From assembly GCA_905181885.1 (NCBI GenBank), contig CAJIZI010000001.1, positions 434,001-498,000 of the forward strand: a stretch of DNA of 64,000 nt, given 5' to 3'. A model generated the notes under the pieces. The model had not been told where the DNA came from. It worked only from the letters and a program-made list of their open reading frames with translations, and searched no databases. The stretch is from an uncultured Gammaproteobacteria bacterium. Its GTDB lineage: Bacteria > Pseudomonadota > Gammaproteobacteria > Nitrosococcales > Methylophagaceae. The position numbers and the translations under genes were made by a program. Numbering within the stretch: the stretch's first letter is position 1; every line of letters starts with the position of its first letter. This document shows positions 20,295-29,857 of this stretch, piece by piece.

Positions 20295-21398
20295 ATGCAC
20301 TTTACTGTCAGCCAAGAAACTATTGTCCGACCATTACAATTGGTGTGTAGTATCGTCGAACGCCGAGCGACTCTACCTATTTTATCGACTATTTTGCTGA
20401 GTACTCATGGTAATAAATTGACCATAACCAGTACTGATATGGAGCTAGAAATGACTGCAACTCTCCCTGTAGCAGTTGAGCAGGAAGGCAAAACAACCGT
20501 CTCTGCCCGTAAATTCCTTGATATTTGTCGAGCATTACCGGCTAATGGCACAATTAGCTTTAAAGCCCAAGATAATAAAGCATTGGTTAAAGCTGGTAAA
20601 AGCCGATTCTCTCTATCCACTTTGCCTAGCGAAGATTTTCCAGATAGCGAAGGCGCAAATTATACAGATGAAATTAGCCTGCCACAATCTGCACTGAAAT
20701 CCTTACTAGATGAAACCAGCTTCGCTATGGCCAGTCAAGATGTTCGCTATTACCTCAATGGCCTCCTTCTTGAGCGTGAAGAAGCAACTTTGCGAGCGGT
20801 TGCAACCGATGGTCACCGTTTAGCCATGGGTAGCCTTACGACATCTAATAAAGTAACCGACAAAAACAGCCTTATTATTCCTCGTAAAGCTATTCTAGAG
20901 CTTGGCCGGCTATTGAATGATAGCGATGAAAACGTAACTATCGCTTTCAGCAGTCAACAAATTAAGGTTGAACTGTCTGACTTAAACTTCACATCTAAGC
21001 TCATCGATGGTCAATTCCCAAACTATCAACGTGTCCTACCTGTAGGAGGAGACAAAGAAGTTATTGCCGAGCGGGACCAACTAAAACAGGCTTTGTCACG
21101 TGCTGCAATCTTATCTAGTGACAAACACCGCAGTGTACGCATTAATTTAGACACTGATTTGTTCAAAGCCACCGTTGTCAATCAAGAGCAAGAGTCTGCC
21201 GAAGAGGAAATAAGTGTCGAATACAAAGGCGCTCCACTTGAAATTGCATTCAATAATGCTTATCTACTGGACCTCCTAAATGCTATGCCTGACGAAAAAG
21301 TCAAAATGATATTCAGCGATGACAACAGCAGCGTATTAATCACACCGCATGACGCACAACTGGAACGACAATACGTTGTGATGCCAATGCGTTTATAG
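20295..21398 (+). CDS. dnaN: DNA polymerase III beta subunit (sliding clamp)
   Basis: Sliding clamp of 367 residues, the E. coli length (366). It begins MHFTVSQETIVRPLQLVCSIVERRATLPILS, and ends with the conserved YVVMPMRL, part of the clamp's client-binding pocket. It has the repeated three-domain fold with AVATDGHRLAM in the middle. It is in operon with dnaA. Unusually for this group, recF and gyrB do not follow; the next gene is a convergent antiporter whose stop lies 3 bases away. Confidence 0.98.
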   Translation: MHFTVSQETIVRPLQLVCSIVERRATLPILSTILLSTHGNKLTITSTDMELEMTATLPVAVEQEGKTTVSARKFLDICRALPANGTISFKAQDNKALVKAGKSRFSLSTLPSEDFPDSEGANYTDEISLPQSALKSLLDETSFAMASQDVRYYLNGLLLEREEATLRAVATDGHRLAMGSLTTSNKVTDKNSLIIPRKAILELGRLLNDSDENVTIAFSSQQIKVELSDLNFTSKLIDGQFPNYQRVLPVGGDKEVIAERDQLKQALSRAAILSSDKHRSVRINLDTDLFKATVVNQEQESAEEEISVEYKGAPLEIAFNNAYLLDLLNAMPDEKVKMIFSDDNSSVLITPHDAQLERQYVVMPMRL

Positions 21399-21401
21399 CG
21401 C

Positions 21402-23141
21402 TCAATGTTTGAGCTCACCCATTACTACACGATGATCTGATACTTTTTGTACCACATCTGAATAGTAATCCTTTCTAAAATCATTGATAACACGATCAAT
21501 CTCTGACTGAGCAACGCTACTACTTTGCAACACCTCCTCGGACAACCTTAAACTCGTCTCCAAAGTTTCTGATACCGCAGTGCTCGCTCCTTGCATGATC
21601 AAGGCCGCACAGTGCTGCCTATCTTTAGCTCGTGCGTGAATAGGTAAATTTGGATAAAATTGCCTCACTAAAGGCACCATACGATCAAAGTGTTCTGGAT
21701 TATCCAGTGCAACCACTATCATTTTAGCTCGCCCAGCCCCTGCAGCCTGCAGCACTTTAACGTTGCTGGCATCGCCATAAAACACTGAAAAACCTTGGGC
21801 TCTTGCGGCTTTAACACGACTTTGATCCATATCGATACCTACGTATGGCACATTCGCAGCATTCAAAATGGCACCGATGCGAGCACCCACCCGCCCAAAA
21901 CCAGCGAGAATAACATGTCCTCCACTGATATCACCTTCAAGCAAAGGAGAAAAGCCCTCATCTTCACCTGACTCTGGTAAATAGAAATGATTTAACAATA
22001 AATTCATCCCCTCAACAGCAAAAGGAGTTAAAATCATTGTCAACGCAATTACCAAAATCATCATATTACTCAAGTGCACGTCTAATACACCTGACATTGT
22101 TGCAAAACCAAACATGATAAAACCAAACTCACCACTTTGCGACAACAACACTGCCGTTCTAGCAGAAACATCCTCTCTGGCTCCTGACATTCTAGCTAAG
22201 ATGTAGACAATAACTCCCTTTAATGACATCAAACCGACTGTCAAACCGATGATTACAGCTAATTTTTCCCAAAGTAAACCAAAATCAATACCCATTCCCA
22301 CTGTCATAAAAAACAGCCCAAGAAGAATACCTCTAAAAGGTAAAATATCAGCTTCTATCTGATGCCGGTAATGAGATTCAGCCAACATAGTGCCCGCTAA
22401 AAAGGCTCCTAATGCCATCGAAAAGCCAATGCTTTCCATAATCCAGGCGACACCCAAAACAAGTAACACGGCCAAAGCCACTAAGACATCAGGGTCCTGA
22501 CTAGCCACAACCCTATCCAGAATAGGGTTCAGTAGGTAATGGCCCGCTACTAATACCACAACAATCACCAACACGGCATAAGTAAAACTGAACGTAGAGC
22601 CCACAGTCCCAGCATCACCAACTGCAAACATTGACACCAAGGCTAATAAAGGAACAACTGCCAAATCTTGTAATAGCAAAACTGAAAAAGACATTTGGCC
22701 CATTAAGGTCGAAATACCACCGCGTTCAGCTAATAGTTTCAAACAAAATGCCGTCGATGACAGTGCAAGGCCAAAACCAATAATAATCGCAGCATGCTGA
22801 GAAACACCAGAAAGTAATGCGATGCTATAAATAACACCTGCTGTAATTAATAACTGTCCGAGCCCCAACCCAAGAACCATTTTACGCATTTGCCATAGTT
22901 TCTCTGGCTTGAGCTCAATGCCTAAAACAAATAACAAAAAAATGACTCCAAACTCACCTAAATGCCGAATTTCTTCAACTTCAGAAATCAGACCAAGCCC
23001 CCAAGGTCCCAAAACAATACCCGCAGCTAAATAGCCTAGAATGGCCCCTAAACGAATCGCATGAAAAAAAGGCACAACAATAACTGCCGCCAGCAACAAC
23101 GCCAATATATCAACTAAATAATGTGAACTTATTTCACCCAT
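21402..23141 (-). CDS. Kef-type (CPA2) cation/proton antiporter with TrkA-N domain
   Basis: Monovalent cation:proton antiporter-2 family protein of 579 residues. The first 385 or so residues form about 12 hydrophobic helices, with the family motifs LGYLAAGIVLGPWGLGL and LPFRGILLGLFFMTVGM. A cytosolic Rossmann RCK/TrkA-N domain follows from about 407 (HVILAGFGRVGARIG, then FYGDASNVKVLQAAGA), and there is a short C-terminal helical tail. It resembles KefB/KefC potassium efflux systems, but I cannot assign glutathione gating from sequence alone, so no symbol is given. It lies 9 bases downstream of hemY on the same strand, so it may be transcribed with the heme genes. Confidence 0.88.
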   Translation of the reverse strand: MGEISSHYLVDILALLLAAVIVVPFFHAIRLGAILGYLAAGIVLGPWGLGLISEVEEIRHLGEFGVIFLLFVLGIELKPEKLWQMRKMVLGLGLGQLLITAGVIYSIALLSGVSQHAAIIIGFGLALSSTAFCLKLLAERGGISTLMGQMSFSVLLLQDLAVVPLLALVSMFAVGDAGTVGSTFSFTYAVLVIVVVLVAGHYLLNPILDRVVASQDPDVLVALAVLLVLGVAWIMESIGFSMALGAFLAGTMLAESHYRHQIEADILPFRGILLGLFFMTVGMGIDFGLLWEKLAVIIGLTVGLMSLKGVIVYILARMSGAREDVSARTAVLLSQSGEFGFIMFGFATMSGVLDVHLSNMMILVIALTMILTPFAVEGMNLLLNHFYLPESGEDEGFSPLLEGDISGGHVILAGFGRVGARIGAILNAANVPYVGIDMDQSRVKAARAQGFSVFYGDASNVKVLQAAGAGRAKMIVVALDNPEHFDRMVPLVRQFYPNLPIHARAKDRQHCAALIMQGASTAVSETLETSLRLSEEVLQSSSVAQSEIDRVINDFRKDYYSDVVQKVSDHRVVMGELKH

Positions 23142-23149
23142 AATTTATT

Positions 23150-24358
23150 TTAAGACCTAATTGATGAGTCATGCCGAGATAGCATTAATGCCAAACCTTT
23201 CTGGTAGACTTCTGTAATCTGTAAATAACTACTCCCTTCTAAAGTTAACACTTCCGCTAATTCCTGATAAGTCTCACCTCTTGGTCCATACAAAATACTC
23301 TCACGTAAAATAGCCTCTGCTTTAACCCATTCTTTATTAGCTTTCAGCAGCCGGCCTACCGTCAATAATATCCATGGGTTATCGTTATGCTGATTCATCC
23401 ACTTTTCAGCCCTTGCAAGTTGAGCAGCAAGATCATCAAGTTGAATTAAGCCATACTGATAAACTAATTTATCACTCCAACCTTTATTCATATAAGCCTC
23501 TACCAGAGGGCCTGCTTCTTTACCTTTTCCCTGCAGATTAAGGCTAATAACATAACTATTTAACATGCCTTCAGAATGACGGATTTTTGTTGGTGCCTGC
23601 TGCCAAATTTCGCTTACACTGTGCCAATCTTCTTTGGCTGTCGCCGCCTCTAATTGTCCAACTGTCGCCTCTGTAGACAATAACTTTACACCAGCCGAGT
23701 CAAGTACATTTCGCTTTCGCAGGTCAGGTAAGACATCTTTCACTCCTTGCCACTCATTCATATCTGAATATAGCTGCTGTAATAGCTGCAATACATAAGG
23801 ATGTTTAGGAGACACTTCACGTAAGTGTTGTAATGTTGCTAATGCTTGTTCTTTTTGATTGGCTGCTAACTGTAGTTCCGCCTGTACCACCCCAACCGCT
23901 ATATCTGCACCATCTGTCGTTTCATGTGCTAAACGTAAATAACTATCACGACGTTCCGCTGCCTTTTGTTTTTGTGCAGCTCTTGCAGCTGCAAGATAAT
24001 GTAATAATGGAGTTTCGCTGTGACCGGCATAACTCAATAATAAACGCTCAGCTTCCGCCCAACGCCCTTCCTCTAATGTTATCAACCCCAAAGTTAAACT
24101 TTTATTAGCCCGACGCAATCGCCTACCAGACTGCCAGCTAGCAAGCCTTCCTGGAGCTTGCTTGAGTATAACTAAACTCCTTAAACCCATATAGCTCGCA
24201 ATAACCAGTAGAACAAAAATAACTGCAAAAACAATTAAAGACATCTCAATACTCCAACCCTGGTATTGGAAAAGCACGTAACCTGGCTCAAACTCTGCTA
24301 GCCATATTAGGCCACCTCCGATTGTCATTGCCATGATAATAATGAACAGCAGTTTCAC
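23150..24358 (-). CDS. hemY: HemY, TPR-containing membrane protein of the heme operon
   Basis: Protein of 402 residues with two N-terminal membrane helices (about 3-20 and 41-62) followed by tetratricopeptide-like helical repeats, such as LLHYLAAARAAQKQKA and ALATLQHLREVSPKHPYVLQLL. This is the gammaproteobacterial HemY family, which associates with heme biosynthesis enzymes; it is not the Gram-positive protoporphyrinogen oxidase of the same name. The start is GTG, overlapping the hemX stop by 4 bases (GTGA). It is the last gene of hemC-hemD-hemX-hemY. Confidence 0.92.
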   Translation of the reverse strand: MKLLFIIIMAMTIGGGLIWLAEFEPGYVLFQYQGWSIEMSLIVFAVIFVLLVIASYMGLRSLVILKQAPGRLASWQSGRRLRRANKSLTLGLITLEEGRWAEAERLLLSYAGHSETPLLHYLAAARAAQKQKAAERRDSYLRLAHETTDGADIAVGVVQAELQLAANQKEQALATLQHLREVSPKHPYVLQLLQQLYSDMNEWQGVKDVLPDLRKRNVLDSAGVKLLSTEATVGQLEAATAKEDWHSVSEIWQQAPTKIRHSEGMLNSYVISLNLQGKGKEAGPLVEAYMNKGWSDKLVYQYGLIQLDDLAAQLARAEKWMNQHNDNPWILLTVGRLLKANKEWVKAEAILRESILYGPRGETYQELAEVLTLEGSSYLQITEVYQKGLALMLSRHDSSIRS

Positions 24359-25410
24359 CTTTGTTCACCATTTTTTTGTAACCAGGCTAAAGATGCCGAA
24401 ATATCTGGGATTACCACCGTAATTTTTACACTGTTTAGCTCCCTGACACTTTTCATAACTGCATCTCGGTCTTCACCAATAAAATACTGACCTAACCAAT
24501 GCTCCGCTGACGTCAAACTATCATGATAAGTTTCTTCCTGACCCCCCAATAGTGCTGTCCTAGCTGTTTCTAATTTTAAGTGTAGATTTTGATATAAAAA
24601 GTAACGTTCCTTGGGTGCTAATACTGCCGCTGATCCATCTTCTTGATGACGAATAGTCACCAATGAGCGAACAGAGTTCCAAGCAGCTGCCATAGCTTCT
24701 CCCCAGTTTTCAGGCTTAGAACTTTCTTGAGACTCAACCTCTTCTCTTGATGTAACTGGGGCCATCAGCAACTGTAAACTATCAACTTGATTCAAAATAC
24801 TTTGTAACCGAACGGCTAAACCATCAACATCAACTTTTGTCACTGATGCTAAAGCTAATTGCTCATCAGATAACAGGGAGCGCAAATAATATAGCTTTGG
24901 ATCTGCTAGCTCTTTCAGCTTCTCGTCCGCTAGTTCCAATATTATTTTAGCCCCTTCAGTATCCCGTGCTAACAACACTCGCTGATTCGCCGTTTGTAGT
25001 AAAAACTCGACTTCTGCCATTGCCCAGACACGCTTAACATCGTTGTCAGTCATACCTTGAATTTTAACGATTTCAGTGATTTTTTTTGACAATGCCGCAT
25101 TCGTAGAGCTCAGATTTTCTAATAGTTCCGCTGTACTGACTGACTCCGTAGCAACCATCTGATTTAATTGCCCCAACTCCTCATCAAATTGTTGCTCACC
25201 AGCTTCAATTCTACTTGCCATACTAGCCACAGCTATCCTCTGTTGTTCTATAAGCCAATAAAGCCCCGTCCCAAAAATCAACAACGTAACAACTGCAAAC
25301 CATAAGAATATTGGCCTAGATGCAACCAAAGTATCTTGAGCGACTCCATTCTCAATCGTTAATGGTGTTTTTTTATTATCGTCACCATTCTTATTAGTCT
25401 TATTTGCCAT
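24355..25410 (-). CDS. hemX: HemX, membrane-anchored protein of the heme operon
   Basis: Protein of 351 residues with a polar cytoplasmic N-terminus, a single membrane helix (about 34-52, IFLWFAVVTLLIFGTGLYW) and a long helical periplasmic region starting with a coiled coil. The segment ALAWAMAEVEFLLQTANQRVLL-like (VWAMAEVEFLLQTANQRVLL) is the HemX family hallmark. It was once called a uroporphyrinogen methyltransferase because of a fusion in some species, but it has no methyltransferase domain here. Its start overlaps the hemD stop as TAATG, indicating coupled translation. Confidence 0.92.
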   Translation of the reverse strand: MANKTNKNGDDNKKTPLTIENGVAQDTLVASRPIFLWFAVVTLLIFGTGLYWLIEQQRIAVASMASRIEAGEQQFDEELGQLNQMVATESVSTAELLENLSSTNAALSKKITEIVKIQGMTDNDVKRVWAMAEVEFLLQTANQRVLLARDTEGAKIILELADEKLKELADPKLYYLRSLLSDEQLALASVTKVDVDGLAVRLQSILNQVDSLQLLMAPVTSREEVESQESSKPENWGEAMAAAWNSVRSLVTIRHQEDGSAAVLAPKERYFLYQNLHLKLETARTALLGGQEETYHDSLTSAEHWLGQYFIGEDRDAVMKSVRELNSVKITVVIPDISASLAWLQKNGEQR

Positions 25411-26153
25411 TATCTTGTCCTATTTTCAACTACGCAGTCGAGTATCGCGGTATTACTTACGTCATCCGTAACAGCAATATGCTGAAAACCTAGCTTTATT
25501 GCAACTTGCTTAATCCTCCCACTAACAACAATCAATAATTTATGCTTAATCATATGGTTGCTAATTAGGTGGCACAAGTTCTCAAGTCCAGTCACACTAG
25601 TAACAATAATTGTGTCCGCCATGCAGGCCCTTGTTATTTCTTCTGCTTTATAATTAGGTAAGCAACGCTTATACACCTCTAGATACCGAATATTAGCACC
25701 TCTCAGCTTCAAGGTATCAGCCAATAGCTCTCGACCTGATTCACCTCGTATAATCATGACCTTGAGTCCTACTACAGTTTGCATTTCAGGTAGTGCTAAT
25801 AAACTTTCACTCCCCGCAGGTGTAGGCCCCATTATATCTACTCGTAAACCTTTTTCTTCCATACATCTTGCTGTTGCAGACCCTATAGCAACGAGTCGCG
25901 TTCGTGATGACAACTTAAACATTACTCCTGCTTTGAAATGAGTCACTGCATTTCGACTTACAAATATCATCATATCTTGTTCTACGATAACTTTTTCATC
26001 ACATATTTCGTCGACAGCTGACACAACTTCAATCATCGGCATCAAAACAATTTCAGCACCTTTCTCTACCAGCATTTTTGTTATTGCTATTGCCTGCGCC
26101 TTAGGTCGCGTGACCAGGATATTAGCCCCTGCTAGTGGAAAATTAGTACCCAT
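25410..26153 (-). CDS. hemD: Uroporphyrinogen-III synthase
   Basis: HemD-fold protein of 247 residues from the start at 26153 ([21 protein letters not shown]); a start at 26180 would add 9 residues and more overlap with hemC. It closes hydroxymethylbilane to uroporphyrinogen III with ring D inversion. HemD sequences are poorly conserved, but the N-terminal ILVTRP motif, [26 protein letters not shown] and [12 protein letters not shown] match the family. Position between hemC and hemX supports it. It overlaps the hemC stop by 11 bases. Confidence 0.93.
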   Translation of the reverse strand: MGTNFPLAGANILVTRPKAQAIAITKMLVEKGAEIVLMPMIEVVSAVDEICDEKVIVEQDMMIFVSRNAVTHFKAGVMFKLSSRTRLVAIGSATARCMEEKGLRVDIMGPTPAGSESLLALPEMQTVVGLKVMIIRGESGRELLADTLKLRGANIRYLEVYKRCLPNYKAEEITRACMADTIIVTSVTGLENLCHLISNHMIKHKLLIVVSGRIKQVAIKLGFQHIAVTDDVSNTAILDCVVENRTR

Positions 26154-27072
26154 ATACCTCAGCCAAAATTTTATCCGCACCTTGAGACAATAACTTTTCT
26201 GCTATCGCTTCCCCTAAGGCCTCCGCATCCTCAACCTTAGCCCTTGCATCAGCAGTCAAAATACGGCTGCCATCTGGACGCCCTACCAAACCTCGCAACC
26301 AAACTTCATCGCCATCAATCAAGGCAAAACCAGCTATTGGTACCTGACACCCACCTGCCAGCCGCTTATTCATTGCTCGCTCTGCTGACACCACAATCCA
26401 GGTTCGAGGACAGCGAAGCGGTGCCAGTAGGGAGGTCACTTCTGTATCATCAATGCGTGTTTCAATGCCAACCGCTCCCTGCCCTGCAGCAGGCAGACTC
26501 TGTTCTGGCGCCATAGCCTCACTAATACGATCTTCAAAACCCAGCCTTTTTAGTCCTGCTGATGCCAAAATAATGCCATCGAACAGGCCTTCATCTAGTT
26601 TCCGTAGCCTCGTGTTCACATTACCTCGCAAAGGTAAAACATTAAGATCAGGTCGGTGATTACGTAACTGACATTCACGTCTTAAACTTGAAGTGCCAAC
26701 TCTAGAGCCCATAGGCAAATCATCTAATGACGCATAAGTATTCGATACAAACGCATCACGCGGATCTTCCCTTTGACAAATAACTGGCAGATGCAGCCCT
26801 GCAGGAAAAGCCATCGGTACATCTTTCATCGAATGTACTGCTATGTCCGCATCTCCCGCCAATATTCCATGTTCGAGCTCTTTAACAAACAATCCCTTCC
26901 CGCCCACTTTAGCTAAAGGGGTATCTAAAATTTTGTCACCCTGAGTCGTCATACGAATTAATTCGATATTAAGTTCTGGGTGTAAATTTAATAAACTATC
27001 TCTGACAAACTCAGCCTGCCAAATAGCCAGTGGACTCTTTCGCGTAGCAATCTTTATTGTTCTTTTTGTCAT
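26143..27072 (-). CDS. hemC: Hydroxymethylbilane synthase (porphobilinogen deaminase)
   Basis: Enzyme of 309 residues that polymerises four porphobilinogens. The N-terminal [16 protein letters not shown], the catalytic region around HSMKDVP, and [13 protein letters not shown] are all present. The dipyrromethane cofactor attaches at Cys242 in [13 protein letters not shown], the same number as in E. coli. It heads the hemCDXY operon and is divergent from argH across 146 bases. Confidence 0.98.
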   Translation of the reverse strand: MTKRTIKIATRKSPLAIWQAEFVRDSLLNLHPELNIELIRMTTQGDKILDTPLAKVGGKGLFVKELEHGILAGDADIAVHSMKDVPMAFPAGLHLPVICQREDPRDAFVSNTYASLDDLPMGSRVGTSSLRRECQLRNHRPDLNVLPLRGNVNTRLRKLDEGLFDGIILASAGLKRLGFEDRISEAMAPEQSLPAAGQGAVGIETRIDDTEVTSLLAPLRCPRTWIVVSAERAMNKRLAGGCQVPIAGFALIDGDEVWLRGLVGRPDGSRILTADARAKVEDAEALGEAIAEKLLSQGADKILAEVYGY

Positions 27073-27218
27073 CTCTTTTTTTGCTCATTTAATCAAGTTA
27101 AGCTCAGTTTAACAGTCAATTTGAGACTGTCATAGATCGTGAATATCACAATGAGAGATTGTAAATGTGTATTCCGCTATAATAACTACTTAATCGACAC
27201 GTCTTAAAGACTATACTC

Positions 27219-28607
27219 ATGACTGTATCCAATAAAAAACTATCATCAGCCCGCCTCACACAGCCTACAAATTCTTTTGTGGAAGAGTTTACTGCATCCG
27301 TCCAATTTGACCAGCGCTTATACCAACAAGATATTGCCGGTTCCATCGCTCATGCGACAATGCTTGCGAGCGTTGATATTTTAACGAATGAAGAGCGTGA
27401 CCAAATTATTGCTGGGCTCAGCACTATTTTTGATGAAATTACTGGCGGTCATTTTGAATGGTCTATCGCACAAGAAGACGTGCACATGAACATCGAAGCA
27501 AGACTTATCTCCTTGATTGGAGAAGTAGGCAAGAAGCTTCACACCGGGCGCTCACGAAATGACCAAGTAGCAACTGACATCAGATTATATTTACGTGACA
27601 TGATCACCCCGATCGAAAATCAGATCGACAGATTACGACATGCCTTACTGGATGTTGCTGAACGCGAAGCCGACACTATTTTACCTGGCTTCACTCACCT
27701 ACAAACGGCACAACCCGTAACATTTGGTCACCATATGATGGCTTGGTATGAAATGCTATGCCGCGATATAGAACGCTTAAGTGACTGTGCCAAAAGAGTA
27801 GACTCGCTTCCACTTGGCGCAGCAGCATTAGCAGGTACCACTTTTCCTATCGATCGCGAACTAACAGCCAAACTTCTTGGCTTTGAACGTATTTGCCAAA
27901 ACTCACTAGACGCAGTCAGTGACCGTGATTTTGCCATCGAGTTTAATAGTTTTGCCGCAATACTTATGATGCATCTTTCTCGCTTTTCAGAAGAGCTTAT
28001 TATTTGGTCTTCAGCCCAGTTCGACTTTGTCGATCTAAGCGATGCTTTCTGTACAGGCTCATCCATTATGCCCCAGAAGAAAAACCCGGATGTACCTGAA
28101 CTCGTTCGAGGAAAAACTGGCCGAGTTTATGGCAACTTGTTCAACCTTTTAACCCTGATGAAAAGCCAGCCTTTAGCATATAACAAAGACAATCAGGAAG
28201 ATAAAGAGCCCTTATTTGATACTATAGATACATTGCTCGGTTCATTACGGGTCTATGCAGATATGATTGCAGTAATGAAAGTCAAACCCAATAATATGCG
28301 TCAGGCTGCTTTACGTGGTTACTCAACAGCAACAGACTTAGCAGATTATCTAGTGCGTAAAGGTGTCGCTTTCCGAGATGCTCATGAGGTCGTTGGTTTA
28401 TCTGTTGCCTATGGTATCAAGCATCAAAAAGACCTCTCTGAACTTACTTTGAAAGAATTACAATCTTTTTCATCGCATATTAGTGATGATGTCTTTCAAG
28501 TCTTAACACTCGAAGGCTCTGTCGCAGCACGTGAGCATCTTGGTGGTACAGCTCCTAAGCAAGTTAGAGCTGCTATTGCTAAAGCCCGTAAATCATTAAA
28601 AGCTTAA
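27219..28607 (+). CDS. argH: Argininosuccinate lyase
   Basis: Enzyme of 462 residues from the fumarase/aspartase superfamily that splits argininosuccinate to arginine and fumarate. Visible motifs are [15 protein letters not shown], the catalytic-histidine segment [16 protein letters not shown], and the superfamily signature [12 protein letters not shown] near residues 278-289 containing the catalytic serine. A TATAAT hexamer at 27178-27183 could be its -10 box. It is divergent from hemC, an arrangement common in gammaproteobacteria. No arginine pathway genes adjoin it. Confidence 0.97.
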   Translation: MTVSNKKLSSARLTQPTNSFVEEFTASVQFDQRLYQQDIAGSIAHATMLASVDILTNEERDQIIAGLSTIFDEITGGHFEWSIAQEDVHMNIEARLISLIGEVGKKLHTGRSRNDQVATDIRLYLRDMITPIENQIDRLRHALLDVAEREADTILPGFTHLQTAQPVTFGHHMMAWYEMLCRDIERLSDCAKRVDSLPLGAAALAGTTFPIDRELTAKLLGFERICQNSLDAVSDRDFAIEFNSFAAILMMHLSRFSEELIIWSSAQFDFVDLSDAFCTGSSIMPQKKNPDVPELVRGKTGRVYGNLFNLLTLMKSQPLAYNKDNQEDKEPLFDTIDTLLGSLRVYADMIAVMKVKPNNMRQAALRGYSTATDLADYLVRKGVAFRDAHEVVGLSVAYGIKHQKDLSELTLKELQSFSSHISDDVFQVLTLEGSVAAREHLGGTAPKQVRAAIAKARKSLKA

Positions 28608-28862
28608 TCTAATAATTTCACTACAACTACGTTTTATTTGCTCGTAATATAAACTAGCTAAGATAGCAGGCACATCTGAAAGTAAGCGCTTAAATCATTA
28701 CTTATCTTGATATATTGACAACCTAAAGAATTTTTAATCCTCGTGAAACTACTCAATGGCTCTTGTTTTTATGAAAGTCACCTTTGGATTTATAGTGCTT
28801 TTTATACAATCATGACACATAATTACTAAATATATAAAAAAGCAGGATATTTCTCCTCCTCC
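28608..28862. other. A/T-rich non-coding spacer between argH and the cbpA promoter
   Basis: I see no open reading frame with a plausible start and ribosome binding site here, and no tRNA-like cloverleaf. No strong terminator hairpin follows argH. The stretch is A/T-rich and ends at the RpoH promoter listed next. Confidence 0.5.
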
Positions 28863-28892
28863 GTTGAAAACTCTTCCTTATGCCCCCATTTA
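28863..28892 (+). promoter_or_regulatory. RpoH (sigma-32) heat-shock promoter of cbpA-degQ
   Basis: GTTGAAA (28863-28869) is followed after 14 bases by CCCCATTTA (28884-28892). The E. coli sigma-32 consensus is CTTGAAA, 11-16 bases, then CCCCATNTA, so all but one position agree. The -10 ends 36 bases before the start codon of a J-domain chaperone gene, followed by a periplasmic protease gene. Both are typical heat-shock products. Sequence match and context agree strongly. Confidence 0.75.
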
Positions 28893-28928
28893 ATATCTAT
28901 TAATATAATGAGTAATTAAATCAGCCCC

Positions 28929-29840
28929 ATGGAATATAAAGACTACTACAAAGTGCTTGCTGTCTCACGTGACGCCTCACAAGATGAACTAAAAAAAGCC
29001 TACCGTAAACTGGCGAGAAAGTATCATCCTGATGTCAGTAAAGTTGCAAATGCTGAAGAAAGATTTAAAGAAGTTGGCGAAGCCTACGAAGCTTTAAAGG
29101 ACCCTGAAAAGCGAGCACAGTATGATCAGTTTGGTAGTGATTACAAGCATGGTCAATCCTTCAACCCCCCTCCAGGCTGGGCCCAGAGTGCTTCTGGAAT
29201 GGGAGGGCAAAATAATGATTTCAGTAGCTTTTTTGAAAGTATGTTTAGTGGTAACCAAACTGGTCATCAAACAGGTGGTAATTTCTATGCTCCAGGTGCA
29301 AATGTTAACGCAAAAATCACCATCAGCTTAGAAGATGCTTTCCATGGTGCAAAAAAAGAGATCCGACGACCTGCTGGAGGTACACAGGCAGGCAATATAG
29401 AAGTCAAAATTCCAGCAGGTATTACTAATGGGAAAAAAATGCGACTTGCTGGCGAAGGAAAATCTGGCGCAGGAGGTGAAGCTGGTGACTTATTCCTAGA
29501 GATAAGTATTGCTAATCACCCACACTATCAACTTGATGATAATAATCTTTTACTTAACTTACCGATCGCGCCGTGGGAAGCAGCACTGGGGGCAAAAATA
29601 ACCGTGCCAACACTCGCGGGGAAGATCAATCTAACAATTCCTGCAGGTGCAAAAAGTGGCCAGAAAATGCGCCTAAAAGGACGTGGGCTTCCTAGTAAGA
29701 ACTCAGGTGACCAAATCATCATTTTACAAATTATGACTCCTCCAGCAGACAGCGATAAATCAAAACAACTTTATCAAGAGATGGCTGAAGAACTAAACTT
29801 CAATCCACGACATGAGTTAGAAGATAATCAGGATACTTAG
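28929..29840 (+). CDS. cbpA: DnaJ-family curved DNA-binding protein CbpA
   Basis: DnaJ homologue of 303 residues. The J domain (about 4-70) has the catalytic HPD at 33-35 in KYHPDVSK, which stimulates DnaK ATPase. A Gly/Phe/Ser-rich linker (about 75-120) follows, then two C-terminal substrate-binding domains (AKITISLEDAFHGAKKEI, IPAGITNGKKMRLAGEG, IPAGAKSGQKMRLKGRG). There is no CxxCxGxG zinc-finger region, which excludes DnaJ itself and places it with CbpA. A heat-shock promoter lies directly upstream and degQ starts 17 bases downstream. Confidence 0.93.
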   Translation: MEYKDYYKVLAVSRDASQDELKKAYRKLARKYHPDVSKVANAEERFKEVGEAYEALKDPEKRAQYDQFGSDYKHGQSFNPPPGWAQSASGMGGQNNDFSSFFESMFSGNQTGHQTGGNFYAPGANVNAKITISLEDAFHGAKKEIRRPAGGTQAGNIEVKIPAGITNGKKMRLAGEGKSGAGGEAGDLFLEISIANHPHYQLDDNNLLLNLPIAPWEAALGAKITVPTLAGKINLTIPAGAKSGQKMRLKGRGLPSKNSGDQIIILQIMTPPADSDKSKQLYQEMAEELNFNPRHELEDNQDT

Positions 29841-29857
29841 AGGAAAAGGTATAAAGC

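Noticed and set aside
26154-26180. Longer hemD start adding 9 residues
   Set aside because: It increases overlap with hemC to 38 bases, and the family fold begins near ILVTRP, so the ATG at 26153 is preferred.
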